A DNA stretch of 64,000 nt from an uncultured Eubacteriales bacterium (GCA_902465495.1 CABQND010000001.1:1-64000), one strand, 5' to 3'; counted from the first letter of the stretch, positions 39,023 to 48,416 are shown. The notes: generated from the letters alone by a model not told the origin. Translations and numbers: made by a program.

Positions 39023-39056
39023 AAAAAGGACCGCCCGGGAGGGCGGTCCTTTTTGG
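39023..39056. terminator. Bidirectional terminator
   Basis: AAAAAGGACCGCCC pairs with GGGCGGTCCTTTTT with a four-base loop. It separates the ABC operon from the convergent lipoprotein gene. Confidence 0.9.
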
Positions 39057-39088
39057 TGTCAAGCATATCAATAATGAACTGCATGATT

Positions 39089-41986
39089 TTATGCAATTGT
39101 ATTTGCATTGGCTGCGAGCACTGCATCGCAAATGATTTGTGAGAAAAGTACATATGCCGTATCATTTAAATGCAGCTCGTCACGAAAACCCATATTTTCC
39201 ATTTTCGGTCCTTCCGTTTTCATAATTGATGCGAAGTCGATATAATATACGTTTTCTTGTGTTTCCGCATAATCACGTACAATTCCGTTGGAAATGGAAT
39301 ATTCGCCCCATTTTTCAGGGAATTTTTCGTTGTCACAAATGGAGACATAGAAAATTTTTGTATTCGGGAATTGCTCTCGAAGGGAATCTATGAGAGCGGT
39401 GATCGAGTTGCCGCAATCTGAGCCTGAAATGCCGCCGTCGATGTCATTGACGCCGATATGGATCACAATATTTTTCGGATCGTAAATTTTTAAATCGCGG
39501 TAATGCGACGACCATGTATTGACCTTTGTACCGCCGATTCCTATAGTAACGCCGCCGATAGAAGATGTTTGTTCATCAAAATGTTTCCATGCGGTTTTAC
39601 TTGTGTAGGAATCGCCGATCACAAGTGTCTGCACACCCGCTCCGTCCTTAATGTCCTGTCGGACGATATTGACGCGGCGGATGGTGACATCACCCGTTGC
39701 GGAGAGATTAAGCGATTGCGTACCTTTTTTATCGATCGTCAAAGTAAATGCTCTGCTCCAGCCGGAAATGCCTGCAGGGAACGTATAAGTCTGCGGTGAG
39801 TTGTCGCCGAGTTTGAGCGAGATACTGGCACCCTGTTTTGCATCGGCATCGACATAAACAATGTAGTTGCTGGCAACGTCAAAATCGACATTGAACGTTC
39901 CGATTGCATCGTTTCCTTCAATCAGTGCGCCGCTGCCTGCTGTCGAGTAAACGTCATTGTCGAGAAGTGAAACGCGCGCACTTGCGGGAAGATCGTGGTC
40001 GAGCAGAGGCTCTTGTGTCAAATACAGTTTGTGCAGCACGGCTCCGTCTTCACGAGCATATATGTTGATCGTATGTACGCCTGCGTAGGGGATTGTGATT
40101 TTCCAAGTAGAATCGGCGAGCCATTTCCCGACGCCGGTCGCAACATAACTAAGGCATGTAACGATGGGGCCGTCGTTGACAGATATAAATACGGAGTCGG
40201 AATTACCGTCGTTAAAGCTGGAATAAAGCATAACGTAGTAATCACCGGGGGTACTGAAATACGCACGGTATGACAACTTGGGAGAAATGTTATTTGTGCC
40301 CCATTGCACGCCGACGTCCGGATAAACCTGTACACCCTCAAAAGCCACACTTCTTTCCCAAGTAAAGACTTCGTCATAGCCGTCCGCCGCACCGGATGTG
40401 CTAAATGCATAACTCGAATTGTCAAGTGCAGAGGCAAGATCGATCATTAAGCTTCCATCTACTTCGACAAATTCGCCTTCAAGGGTGTAAGGATTGCGTG
40501 CGCTCACAGGTTGTGCCTCTTTCTTTTTAAAAGATTCGGAAGCATTTTGCGAGAGTACGATCTGATTCAGAACAACTCCGTCTTCGCGCGCAAAAATTGT
40601 TATCGTATGCTCGCCCGGTTCGGTGATGTCGAAGCACCATTCGCTGTTGCTGACCCACAGTCCCGGTTCATATGATTGTGTGGAGCATTCGATCAGGTCG
40701 CCGTCGTCCAGGTTTGCGTACACAGAGTTGCTTCCCGTATCGGGATAGCTTGTAAACAAATATAGATAATATTTACCCGTATTTTTAACGTTAAAAGTAT
40801 AGTGAACCTGTGGCGCGGACGCAAATGCATAGGTAATGTTCCATTGTTCTCCGCTTGAAGGGGTTTGAATGATTCCGTCAAATTCGCCGTTGTACAGTTC
40901 CCAGGAAAGAGTTTTTTTGTTGGTGCTGTAACTTGCATAGCGAGATTGTTCCAGTGCGGCGGATGCGGGAATAACGACCTTACCGTCTGTTTCCTGCCAT
41001 GCTCCGCCTTCACGCGTCGTCTCTTCTTCTTCAAAAAAGGCGGCACAATCCGGTTTTTTGCCTGTGTTGACAAAATATGCCATGTTCGCACCTGCGTCTG
41101 CACCGACAATTTCGTAGCCTTCTTGCGTAAAATGGACGTTATCTTTCATGTAACCGTATAAATACAGGTCATAAAGTTGTCTGCTAATGACCGTCGCGTA
41201 ATCGCTGTCCTGGCAATAGAGGATCTGCGCATCGCGGATCGTATTAGAGTTTGCGCGTTTTGTACCGTCGTCGACGTCATTGCCTCCGATGGGGATGACA
41301 AAGAACTGATCTGCACCGATGTCAGTTTGAAAACCGCGGACAATTTTATCAAGGGCCTGTTGATAATCGGCGGCGGATACACCAGCATCTCCGTCCGATT
41401 CGCCTTGCAGCCAAACAACGTATGTATTGCGAAGTTCGACTTCGCTCTCACCGCTCGTCAGGTATTCTTTTGCTGCCGTCATGCGTGCGACAGCGTCTTT
41501 ATAGGGCTTACCATCTGTGGCAAAAAAGTCAATGGATTCTCCGCCTTTGGAACAGGAAACGGCTACGATGGGGACGCCTGTATTTTCATAGTAACTTTCG
41601 CAGAATGCAGAAACCATTGACCCCGTCTTTTTGGTTTCGGTCACGCCGCTTTCGTCATTATTTTCATTTATACCGAAAGGTTCTTGTAGAGGATACAATT
41701 TTGTCGGGTCTGAGATTGCGCGGAATTCATACGCGTGCCCATCCTGTACTTGTGTGGCTTCGGATGCTGTCCCGCGACCTGCCATATTAGACTGGCCGAT
41801 AAAAAGAACAAGATCCGCCAATGTTTCATCTTCGTCTTCCGTGTCGTTTCCGTTCTCGGTATTTCCCGGTGTTTCTGGGTTTGACGGAGTATCGTTATTT
41901 TCGGAGTTACAGCCGATCAGTAGCGAACAAGCCGTTAAAATGACAAGAAAAAGGATCGAAATTGTAATTAAAAAGCGATTTTTCAT
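39089..41986 (-). CDS. Secreted lipoprotein with two esterase domains and sugar-binding-like modules
   Basis: A 965-residue exported lipoprotein (signal peptide 1-19, lipobox LTAC with Cys20; LIGC at Cys26 is an alternative) followed by a low-complexity Asn/Glu/Thr linker. Domain 1 (about 55-335) is a SASA/SGNH-type carbohydrate acetylesterase: LFIGQSNMAGRG with Ser66, WLQGESDGD and the His in DNVHFTQEGYE. Two homologous beta-rich modules follow (about 335-485 and 495-655), each ending in AREDG-x-VL, as in GH115 C-terminal domains, then a third (about 665-775). Domain 5 (about 783-960) is a second SGNH hydrolase: GDSYTSK, HIGVNDIDGG, DELHLND. Probable role: deacetylation of plant or host glycans at the cell surface. 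AAGGAA lies upstream. Confidence 0.88.
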   Translation of the reverse strand: MKNRFLITISILFLVILTACSLLIGCNSENNDTPSNPETPGNTENGNDTEDEDETLADLVLFIGQSNMAGRGTASEATQVQDGHAYEFRAISDPTKLYPLQEPFGINENNDESGVTETKKTGSMVSAFCESYYENTGVPIVAVSCSKGGESIDFFATDGKPYKDAVARMTAAKEYLTSGESEVELRNTYVVWLQGESDGDAGVSAADYQQALDKIVRGFQTDIGADQFFVIPIGGNDVDDGTKRANSNTIRDAQILYCQDSDYATVISRQLYDLYLYGYMKDNVHFTQEGYEIVGADAGANMAYFVNTGKKPDCAAFFEEEETTREGGAWQETDGKVVIPASAALEQSRYASYSTNKKTLSWELYNGEFDGIIQTPSSGEQWNITYAFASAPQVHYTFNVKNTGKYYLYLFTSYPDTGSNSVYANLDDGDLIECSTQSYEPGLWVSNSEWCFDITEPGEHTITIFAREDGVVLNQIVLSQNASESFKKKEAQPVSARNPYTLEGEFVEVDGSLMIDLASALDNSSYAFSTSGAADGYDEVFTWERSVAFEGVQVYPDVGVQWGTNNISPKLSYRAYFSTPGDYYVMLYSSFNDGNSDSVFISVNDGPIVTCLSYVATGVGKWLADSTWKITIPYAGVHTINIYAREDGAVLHKLYLTQEPLLDHDLPASARVSLLDNDVYSTAGSGALIEGNDAIGTFNVDFDVASNYIVYVDADAKQGASISLKLGDNSPQTYTFPAGISGWSRAFTLTIDKKGTQSLNLSATGDVTIRRVNIVRQDIKDGAGVQTLVIGDSYTSKTAWKHFDEQTSSIGGVTIGIGGTKVNTWSSHYRDLKIYDPKNIVIHIGVNDIDGGISGSDCGNSITALIDSLREQFPNTKIFYVSICDNEKFPEKWGEYSISNGIVRDYAETQENVYYIDFASIMKTEGPKMENMGFRDELHLNDTAYVLFSQIICDAVLAANANTIA

Positions 41987-41999
41987 GACTTCTGATTCC

Positions 42000-42178
42000 T
42001 TTTAATTTATTTAAATTAAGCAGTTTTATTAATATCAAATATCAATATTTTAATTATATCATTATTTTGTAATTTTTGAATTGCAAAAAAGGTTTTTTTG
42101 ATTGCATTTTTGGTTTTCTGCTGTAAACAAGGTTGTTCGGGTATGGGGATGAAGGATTATCCGAGAAGGACAGAATCG
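42000..42178. other. AT-rich intergenic region between divergent genes
   Basis: Contains a TATAAT on the minus strand (42058-42053) likely belonging to the lipoprotein promoter, with a weak TTCAAA 16 bases upstream. No gene was seen. Confidence 0.5.
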
Positions 42179-42208
42179 TTGACAAACACTTAAGCGAAGT
42201 GATATAAT
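42179..42208 (+). promoter_or_regulatory. Sigma-A promoter of mrp
   Basis: TTGACA at 42179-42184, an 18-base spacer and TATAAT at 42203-42208. A small GCTCCGC/GCGG hairpin lies in the leader near 42231-42249. Confidence 0.8.
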
Positions 42209-42274
42209 GACAAAAATCAGATATTACCTTGCTCCGCTTTGAGCGGTGCGATATAATTCATGGGAGGCCAATAT

Positions 42275-43099
42275 ATGGCAGAAGAATGCACGCATAATTG
42301 TGACAGTTGCAAAGAAAATTGTTCACAGCGCGATATGCGCAAAAAGCCGCACGAACTGAGTAAAATAAAAAAGGTCATCGGTATAGTGAGCGGAAAAGGG
42401 GGCGTGGGCAAGTCTTTGACGACAGCCATGCTCGCCGTGACCGCGCAGCGTAACGGTTATAAAACAGCCATTATGGATGCCGATATTACAGGTCCGTCTA
42501 TTCCTAAAATGTTTGGTATTACGGATAAAGCCATGGGAACGGATATGGGGATTTTACCAGTCATGAGCAAGACGGGGATCGAGATCATGTCTATGAACGT
42601 GCTTTTGGAAGATGATACAGAACCTGTAATATGGCGCGGACCTGTTATCGCGGGAACGGTATTGCAATTTTGGACGGATGTGATTTGGAACGACGTTGAT
42701 TTTATGTTTGTAGATATGCCTCCGGGAACAGGGGATGTTCCGTTGAGCATTTACCAATCTATACCTTTGGACGGGATCGTCATTGTTTCCACGCCGCAGG
42801 AACTGGTATCAATGATCGTACAAAAAGCGGTGCATATGGCACAAAAAATGAATATTCCGATTTTAGGGATTGTGGAAAACATGAGTTATGTGCGCTGTCC
42901 CGATTGCGGAAAGCAAATTGAAGTGTTTGGGAAGAGTCGAGTTTCGGAGCTTGCCGAAATGTTCAAGATTGGAGCGGTTGCGCGTGTTCCGTTTGACGGT
43001 GCGCTTACGACTTGCGCGGATCGGGGACTGATTGAATTGTTCGAAGGGGATTATACGGAAAACTTGTTCCGAGCATTAGAAAAAACGATACAAAAGTGA
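42275..43099 (+). CDS. Mrp/NBP35-family Fe-S cluster carrier ATPase
   Basis: A 274-residue P-loop protein of the Mrp/ApbC/NBP35 group, which carries and transfers iron-sulphur clusters as a dimer. Seen: N-terminal Cys cluster CTHNCDSCKENC (about 5-16), deviant Walker A GKGGVGKSLTT (about 45-55), DMPPGTGD, and the C-terminal CPDC (about 215-218) that holds the bridging cluster. The N-terminal Cys motif is the NBP35-like feature. The start at 42275 has GGGAGG (42262-42267) seven bases upstream; an ATG five codons earlier overlaps it. Confidence 0.93.
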   Translation: MAEECTHNCDSCKENCSQRDMRKKPHELSKIKKVIGIVSGKGGVGKSLTTAMLAVTAQRNGYKTAIMDADITGPSIPKMFGITDKAMGTDMGILPVMSKTGIEIMSMNVLLEDDTEPVIWRGPVIAGTVLQFWTDVIWNDVDFMFVDMPPGTGDVPLSIYQSIPLDGIVIVSTPQELVSMIVQKAVHMAQKMNIPILGIVENMSYVRCPDCGKQIEVFGKSRVSELAEMFKIGAVARVPFDGALTTCADRGLIELFEGDYTENLFRALEKTIQK

Positions 43100-43108
43100 T
43101 AAAAGTAT

Positions 43109-43157
43109 AAAAACAGGCGCTTGGGCGGAATAAAACCGTCTCAGCGCCTGTTTTTAT
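43109..43157 (+). terminator. Terminator after mrp
   Basis: AAAAACAGGCGC pairs with GCGCCTGTTTTT, with an inner GGGCGG/CCGTCT pairing and a T tail. Confidence 0.85.
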
Positions 43158-43274
43158 TTTAGAACATTACGGAAGATGTTTGCATAGAATGGTATAAATC
43201 ACATAAAGATATTTCTTACATAATTTTATCGCAAGAAGCGGTATAATTATGTAATTTTTTTTGAGGTAATATAA

Positions 43275-44594
43275 ATGCCATTCCTGCAACGGTATTCAAA
43301 TATAAAGAACGGAGGGATCGAATTTATTGGGAACACCCTCGGTTTAAGCAAAGCGGTAAATGCCAATACAGCAGGCAGGCTCGGTTCGATCGGCGCTTTT
43401 ATCAGTTTAGATACTGCTTTGCAGGTAAATGATTTTCCTGCCGGAACGACGCTCGATTATACAAAAAACGGTTCAGCGGCATTGCTCAATCTACCGGTGA
43501 ACAGCACCGTTCTGTATGCGGAGCTTGTCTGGGGCGGGTTGTTTCGTTCAAGTACGAACAACATATCCGCGCTTTTGGATAATGCCATAACATTTAAAAC
43601 GCCGCTCGGAGCAAATTCAGTTGTCCCTGATGCGGCAACAAAACAAGATTTTAATATTACGATCAATGGGCAGACATTGGGATTTTATGTCAGGACGGCC
43701 AATGTCACTTCTATTGTCAAAGCGGCAAAAAACGGCACTTATAGTGCTGGTTCGGTTCCTGCGCTGATAGAAGCGATCGATGCTCGCACATCGGAAACCA
43801 ATCACGCGGGGTGGACGCTTTCTGTTATTTATGAAAACGCGTCGTTGCCGCTACGGAATTTGACTCTATGGAGCGGCGGTACTGTGGTATCTCCGGCGGC
43901 GGGAAGTACCGAAATTACATTGACAGGATTTCTGACCCCTGAAGCATTGCCGATTGGCGGGAAGTTGTTTGTGTCGGCACAAGAAGGGGATGCGGTCATT
44001 TCTGGAGACAGAATGTTGTTCGGAAAGTCTGTGGCGGCGCTGTCACCGATTTCAGGGCCCAATAATCCGGTCGGCAATTTTTTTGCTTCGCAGATCAATA
44101 ATTCGCTTGGATTGGTTGAAACAAGCGGTACTTTCGGGGCGAGGAATGCGAGTGCCGCGACTGCGACGAACACACTCGCTTGCCGGCAAGGGTGGGACAT
44201 TACAGCGGTAGATGTATCATCTTTATTAACCACCGGTATGATGACTGCGGCAGTGCGCTTTACGACAGATGGAGATCTGTACGTGCCCAATTGCCTTGCA
44301 TTGCAGATTGACAGTAAAGGAGCGCAGATCCGAATTGATAAAAATGCCGATAAACAGTTTGCTCAAATAGGAGAAGAAATCGGATATTCATTGAATATTT
44401 CAAACTCGGGAAGCATTTCTGCTGATACGGTGACGGTAAACGATCTTTTGCCGGCAGGGACATCGTTTGTAAGCGGCAGCGTAAAGATCGATGGGGTATC
44501 TTATCCTGCATATGATCCGGCAGCAGGCTTCCCGTTGGAAGATATGGAACCGGGCAAGAGTATTACCGTGACTTTTGAAGTCAAGGTAAACTGA
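43275..44594 (+). CDS. DUF11-type repeat protein, putative spore/cell-surface protein
   Basis: A 439-residue protein with no signal peptide and no membrane helix. The first 340 residues (MPFLQRYSNIKNGGIEFIGNT-like start, STVLYAELVWGG near 77-88) resemble proteins common in Bacillus cereus-type spore formers; the last 90 residues form a DUF11/conserved-repeat Ig-like domain (IRIDKNADKQFAQIGEEIGYSLNISNSG...VTVNDLLPAGTSFVSGSV...ITVTFEV). Such domains are structural. Because export signals are missing, deposition on the spore by mother-cell lysis is a guess. The ATG at 43275 follows GAGGT. A Cys-rich small gene starts one base after its stop. Confidence 0.7.
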   Translation: MPFLQRYSNIKNGGIEFIGNTLGLSKAVNANTAGRLGSIGAFISLDTALQVNDFPAGTTLDYTKNGSAALLNLPVNSTVLYAELVWGGLFRSSTNNISALLDNAITFKTPLGANSVVPDAATKQDFNITINGQTLGFYVRTANVTSIVKAAKNGTYSAGSVPALIEAIDARTSETNHAGWTLSVIYENASLPLRNLTLWSGGTVVSPAAGSTEITLTGFLTPEALPIGGKLFVSAQEGDAVISGDRMLFGKSVAALSPISGPNNPVGNFFASQINNSLGLVETSGTFGARNASAATATNTLACRQGWDITAVDVSSLLTTGMMTAAVRFTTDGDLYVPNCLALQIDSKGAQIRIDKNADKQFAQIGEEIGYSLNISNSGSISADTVTVNDLLPAGTSFVSGSVKIDGVSYPAYDPAAGFPLEDMEPGKSITVTFEVKVN

Positions 44595-44595
44595 C

Positions 44596-44814
44596 ATGAA
44601 CACCATCTTTAATATCTCGGAAGTGAAAGACGGGTCCGGCGAAATTTTTCAAAGCAACCAAGTTGAAACAAGGGTTCGCAGTGTCGCCGTACTTCAGCCT
44701 TATCGATATGATCTTGACAAATGCAGGGAGTGTGCATGCTCTTCCTGCTGCAACGAGGCAAGTTGCTGTATAATCCTTCCTTGTGCGATTTTTTACTTGT
44801 TTTGTACACTGTAA
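44596..44814 (+). CDS. Cys-rich 72-aa protein coupled to the DUF11 gene
   Basis: A 72-residue frame starting one base after the DUF11 stop (TGAcATG), suggesting reinitiation. The N-terminal half is hydrophilic (NISEVKDGSGEIFQSNQVETRVRS); the C-terminal part is packed with Cys (CRECACSSCC...SCC) followed by a hydrophobic end. I recognise no family. Spore-coat and exosporium proteins are often Cys-rich small proteins, which fits its neighbour, but this is inference. The coding case rests on position and an AAGGT nine bases upstream. Confidence 0.5.
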   Translation: MNTIFNISEVKDGSGEIFQSNQVETRVRSVAVLQPYRYDLDKCRECACSSCCNEASCCIILPCAIFYLFCTL

Positions 44815-44841
44815 AAGCAACCTATAAATAGTCACGTAATG

Positions 44842-44878
44842 AAAAAGACGGACGGCTTTCGGGTCATCCGTCTTTTTA
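44842..44878 (+). terminator. Terminator after the DUF11/Cys-rich pair
   Basis: AAAAAGACGGA pairs with TCCGTCTTTTT (44842-44852, 44867-44877). Confidence 0.85.
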
Positions 44879-44964
44879 TGTGCAAAATAATTCTTTGCAG
44901 GAGGGTTTTAAAACAAATGTCTGAGAGTATGGTTTTTTGAAATTTTGGTATCGCAGATAAACCG

Positions 44965-44994
44965 TTGACAACAGCATGGGGGGGATGTTATAAT
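44965..44994 (+). promoter_or_regulatory. Sigma-A promoter of ROK kinase
   Basis: TTGACA at 44965-44970, an 18-base spacer and TATAAT at 44989-44994. Confidence 0.85.
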
Positions 44995-45053
44995 AAACGG
45001 AAAAAAGGCGGTTTCCTGTGCAACGATTAACAGGATAGCGAGAAGGTGGATTT

Positions 45054-46004
45054 GTGAAATATTTTGCTGGTATCGATCTTGGGGGGACATTTATTAAATG
45101 CGGGATCCTCGATGAAAACGGAAAGATCGTGATCAAAGAAAAAGCTGCCACACCGCAAGGGTATCAGCCGATTGTTAAAAGGCTTGCGGAGTTTGTTTGT
45201 GAGCTTTCAGCGCGGGCAAATGTTAAAGTTGCTGCGGTCGGGATCGGGGCGCCCGGGGTTGCCGACAGCGCAAAGGGCACGGTTGTCGTAAGCCATAATC
45301 TCAAATGGAAAAATGTTCCGCTGGCAAAAGATTTATCAGAAATTCTCGGCTTACCGGTTTATTTGACGAATGACGCAAACTCCGCTGCATTGGGAGAAAA
45401 TTTTTGCGGAGCGGGAAAAGAGTTCTCATCAATGATTTTATTGACGATCGGTACGGGCATCGGGAGCGGTATTGTCATTGACGGAAAATTATTTGAAGGA
45501 TTTTGCTCGGCTGGGGCGGAGCTTGGACATGAAACTATTCGGTTTGATGGTAAAAAATGTGCTTGCGGCAGGCGTGGGTGTTTTGAAGTATATGCATCGG
45601 CAAGTGCGTTGGTGGCCCAGACGAAACATACGATGAAAAAACATTCTGAAAGTGTGTTGTGGAAGGTGTGTGGAGGCGATCTTTCAAATGTCGACGGAAG
45701 AACTGTTTTTGAGGGGTTAAAAGTCAACGACGCCGCGGCAAAAAAAATTTTTGATACATATATCGGTTATCTTGCCGAAGGCATCGCCAATATTATCAAC
45801 GCGTTTCGGCCTGAGGCTGTTGTTTTGGGCGGGGGGATCAGTGCTGAAGGTGAAACCTTGATTCAACCTCTTCGAAAAAAGGTGAATGCTCTTATATTAG
45901 GGGCTGGCGAATATGCTCCGGTAAAAATAGCCGCCGCAAAGCTGGGGAACGATGCCGGCATTTGCGGTTCAGCCAAATTTGCAAAAGATAGGACAGAAGA
46001 GTGA
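45054..46004 (+). CDS. ROK-family glucokinase
   Basis: Phosphorylates glucose or a related hexose at position 6 with ATP. The 316-residue protein has the ASKHA phosphate loop DLGGTFIKCG (about 8-17), the ROK sugar-binding/zinc block AELGHE...CACGRRGCFEVYAS (about 157-184, with the CxCGxxGCxE zinc motif) and the C-terminal adenosine loop VLGGGISAEG. ROK proteins without an N-terminal HTH, as here, are kinases rather than repressors. The start is GTG 45054 behind AAGGTGG. It is convergent with an AraC-type regulator. Confidence 0.9.
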   Translation: MKYFAGIDLGGTFIKCGILDENGKIVIKEKAATPQGYQPIVKRLAEFVCELSARANVKVAAVGIGAPGVADSAKGTVVVSHNLKWKNVPLAKDLSEILGLPVYLTNDANSAALGENFCGAGKEFSSMILLTIGTGIGSGIVIDGKLFEGFCSAGAELGHETIRFDGKKCACGRRGCFEVYASASALVAQTKHTMKKHSESVLWKVCGGDLSNVDGRTVFEGLKVNDAAAKKIFDTYIGYLAEGIANIINAFRPEAVVLGGGISAEGETLIQPLRKKVNALILGAGEYAPVKIAAAKLGNDAGICGSAKFAKDRTEE

Positions 46005-46011
46005 ATTTAGC

Positions 46012-46047
46012 AAAAAAGTTGAGGTTTTTAAGCCTCAACTTTTTATT
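46012..46047. terminator. Bidirectional terminator between ROK kinase and AraC gene
   Basis: AAAAAGTTGAGG pairs with CCTCAACTTTTT with a short loop. Confidence 0.85.
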
Positions 46048-46049
46048 TT

Positions 46050-46841
46050 TCAGTTTCGCAAAATTTCGGTAGGCGGTTTATCGTAAAACCGCGAATAATT
46101 CCGGTAAAATGTAGTCATTGAATCAAATCCGCAATCAAAAACGAGATCGGAAAGATTGCTGTTGGTTTGTTTTTTGCCCCGCTTGATCACGTTGTTGACT
46201 CGCACCATGTTGATATAACTGTTCAGTGTTTCTCCGATATAACTGTTAAAAAGTCGGGAAAAATAATATTTGTTGTAACCGAATTCGGAGGAGATTGATT
46301 CAAGGGAAATGGGTTCGTGAAAATGTTCGTCGATATAATTCAGAACAGATACGATTAAAGACATATTTGGGGCTGAAATAACGGGCATTTTCGGATATCT
46401 TGTAAAAAGTTCGCCGATAATTATATCGATTAGCCCTTTACAGAGAAGAAAGTTTTCATCTTGTGCCGCATGATTGAGGCGACGGAAATACGGAAGGAGT
46501 TTTCGATTAAAAGCTTTGTCCGACAACAGAGGCGGAAGAGTTTCTTTTTCTAATGTTGCAGAGAAATCGTCGGCATATGCAGACTTGATGATCAGGACGT
46601 AATCGGCATAGGAGCTTGCTGGGGCCAGCGAATGGATGGCGCATCGGCGTACAAAAATGATGTCGTCTTTATTTGCCGAAAACGTTTCATCTTCGACTTC
46701 GCCTACCAAATTTCCCTCCGTGATATATAAAATTTCTATACTTCGGTGAAAATGCGGCGGAGTGTATGAATCTTTGCTAAAAAAATAGTTTAGGTTGGGG
46801 CTTTTATCATGATTGGCTTCATAAAAGGCAAGTTTTTTCAT
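46050..46841 (-). CDS. AraC-family transcriptional regulator
   Basis: A 263-residue regulator: N-terminal cupin sensing domain (about 25-95, with the PPHFHRSIEILYI motif) and a C-terminal double HTH (about 163-262; ISLESISSEFGYNKYYFSRLFNSYIGETLNSYI and the second LSDLVFDCGFDSMTTFYRNYSRFYDKPPTEIL). Such proteins generally sense a sugar-type ligand and activate adjacent uptake or catabolic genes, but the neighbours here are a ROK kinase and pyk. I use the ATG at 46841; a TTG six codons earlier has no ribosome site either. The leader is about 55 bases from a consensus promoter. Confidence 0.88.
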   Translation of the reverse strand: MKKLAFYEANHDKSPNLNYFFSKDSYTPPHFHRSIEILYITEGNLVGEVEDETFSANKDDIIFVRRCAIHSLAPASSYADYVLIIKSAYADDFSATLEKETLPPLLSDKAFNRKLLPYFRRLNHAAQDENFLLCKGLIDIIIGELFTRYPKMPVISAPNMSLIVSVLNYIDEHFHEPISLESISSEFGYNKYYFSRLFNSYIGETLNSYINMVRVNNVIKRGKKQTNSNLSDLVFDCGFDSMTTFYRNYSRFYDKPPTEILRN

Positions 46842-46902
46842 AAAATCAATTTTTGGCAATAAAAATAGTTATTTTATCGTCATTTTCGCAATTTTTAAGA
46901 AT

Positions 46903-46931
46903 ATTATACCATGCGAACGCGAATGAGTCAA
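46903..46931 (-). promoter_or_regulatory. Sigma-A promoter of the AraC gene
   Basis: Minus strand: TTGACT (46931-46926), a 17-base spacer and TATAAT (46908-46903). Confidence 0.8.
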
Positions 46932-46952
46932 TCAAATCAACAAATCATGGCA

Positions 46953-46988
46953 AAACAAAAGCCGATGAAACAAGTTTCGTCGGCTTTT
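46953..46988 (-). terminator. Terminator of pyk
   Basis: Stem AAAAGCCGATGAAAC / GTTTCGTCGGCTTTT (46957-46971, 46974-46988); on the minus strand it ends in TTTTGTTTT. Confidence 0.8.
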
Positions 46989-47009
46989 TGGGGTTTTTTA
47001 TTGAAATTT

Positions 47010-48416
47010 TCAAATTTGTTCAATGTTGATGACATTGGAGTTGCCTGATTTACCGTTAGGGTTGCCGCCTGTAATGACAATGCGATCGCCTTTGGATACA
47101 AGTCCCGTTTCGATTGCGGCGCGCTTTGCATGATAAAAGAGGACGTCCATCGAGGTAAATTCTTCGGACAATACCGGAATAACGCCCCAAGACAAAGCAA
47201 GTTTGCGGTAAGACATGGGTTCAGTGGTCATCCCGATTATATCAATGTTGGGGCGGAAGCGTGATACCAGCCGAGCTGTGCCGCCTGTTCTGGAACATAC
47301 GACTATTGCTTTTGCGCCTATATCTTCGGCAAGAACGCAGGCGGAATGTGAAAGGGCGTCGATCGGATTTTGTATCACAAGATTTTTGTCGCCGTATTTT
47401 GTTTCGAGATGCTTTTCGGTTTCCAAGGCTATGCGAGCCATTGCCTCGACAGACTGAACGGGATATTTTCCTCCCGCCGTTTCGCCGGAAAGCATGATTG
47501 CGCTTGTACCGTCATAAACAGCATTTGCGACATCCGAAATTTCAGCACGCGTGGGGCGGGGTTGGTTGATCATAGATTCAAGCATTTCCGTAGCAGTTAT
47601 GCAGCGTTTGCCGCTCAGACGGCATTTATTGATCAACATTTTTTGAATTTGAGGAAGTTCTTCATAAGGTATTTCGACCCCGAGATCTCCGCGTGCGACC
47701 ATGATACCGTTTGCGGCATCCAAAATTTCGTCAATGTTGTTGACGCCGCTGCGGCTTTCGATTTTTGCGATAAGGTCGATATCCGGGTTGCCGTGCTCCT
47801 GCAACAATTTTCGAATGTCAATAATATCCTGTGCTTTTGAAGTAAACGAACATGCAATGAAATCGATGCCTTGTTCGATGCCGAATAAAATATCCTGTAC
47901 ATCCTGTTCACTCAGATATTTCAGGCTGAGCGTTTTGTCAGGGAAGAACATGCTTTTTTTGTCGGTGAGCACGCCGCCGATTTCTACGCGTGTGACGACG
48001 TTTTTGTCTGTGACCTCGGTAACTTTGAATACGAGAAGTCCGTTGTTCAGCAGAATGGTATCACCGGGTGTAAGGTCGTTTACAATTCCTTTGTAAGAGA
48101 CGGAAACTTTTGTCTGGTCTCCTTCGATCTCATCGATCGTAAATGTAAAAGTGTCGCCTTCATTTAAAAGGACCTTGTGGTCTTTAAAAGTGCGGATACG
48201 CAGTTCGGGGCCTTTCGTATCCAGCATGATCGGCAAAGGTACATTTAATTTTGTACGGACTTTTTTGATCAATTCAATATTTTTTTTGTGTTCTTCATAA
48301 TCGCCGTGCGAAAAATTCAGACGGGCAACATTCATGCCTGCCTGTACCATTTTCGTAAGGGTTTCTTCATTGCGACATGCGGGACCGAGAGTACAAACAA
48401 TTTTTGTTTTTTTCAT
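47010..48416 (-). CDS. pyk: Pyruvate kinase
   Basis: Last step of glycolysis: phosphoenolpyruvate plus ADP to pyruvate plus ATP. The 468-residue protein shows TKIVCTLGPA (about 4-13), the catalytic block LIAKIESRSGVNNIDEIL (about 217-234), MVARGDLGVEIP and ATEMLESMI, and the C-terminal allosteric domain. It lacks the additional PEP-utiliser-like domain of the long Bacillus enzyme. GGAGT lies twelve bases upstream of the ATG. The gene is transcribed from its own AT-rich promoter region, divergent from RNase P RNA. Confidence 0.96.
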   Translation of the reverse strand: MKKTKIVCTLGPACRNEETLTKMVQAGMNVARLNFSHGDYEEHKKNIELIKKVRTKLNVPLPIMLDTKGPELRIRTFKDHKVLLNEGDTFTFTIDEIEGDQTKVSVSYKGIVNDLTPGDTILLNNGLLVFKVTEVTDKNVVTRVEIGGVLTDKKSMFFPDKTLSLKYLSEQDVQDILFGIEQGIDFIACSFTSKAQDIIDIRKLLQEHGNPDIDLIAKIESRSGVNNIDEILDAANGIMVARGDLGVEIPYEELPQIQKMLINKCRLSGKRCITATEMLESMINQPRPTRAEISDVANAVYDGTSAIMLSGETAGGKYPVQSVEAMARIALETEKHLETKYGDKNLVIQNPIDALSHSACVLAEDIGAKAIVVCSRTGGTARLVSRFRPNIDIIGMTTEPMSYRKLALSWGVIPVLSEEFTSMDVLFYHAKRAAIETGLVSKGDRIVITGGNPNGKSGNSNVINIEQI

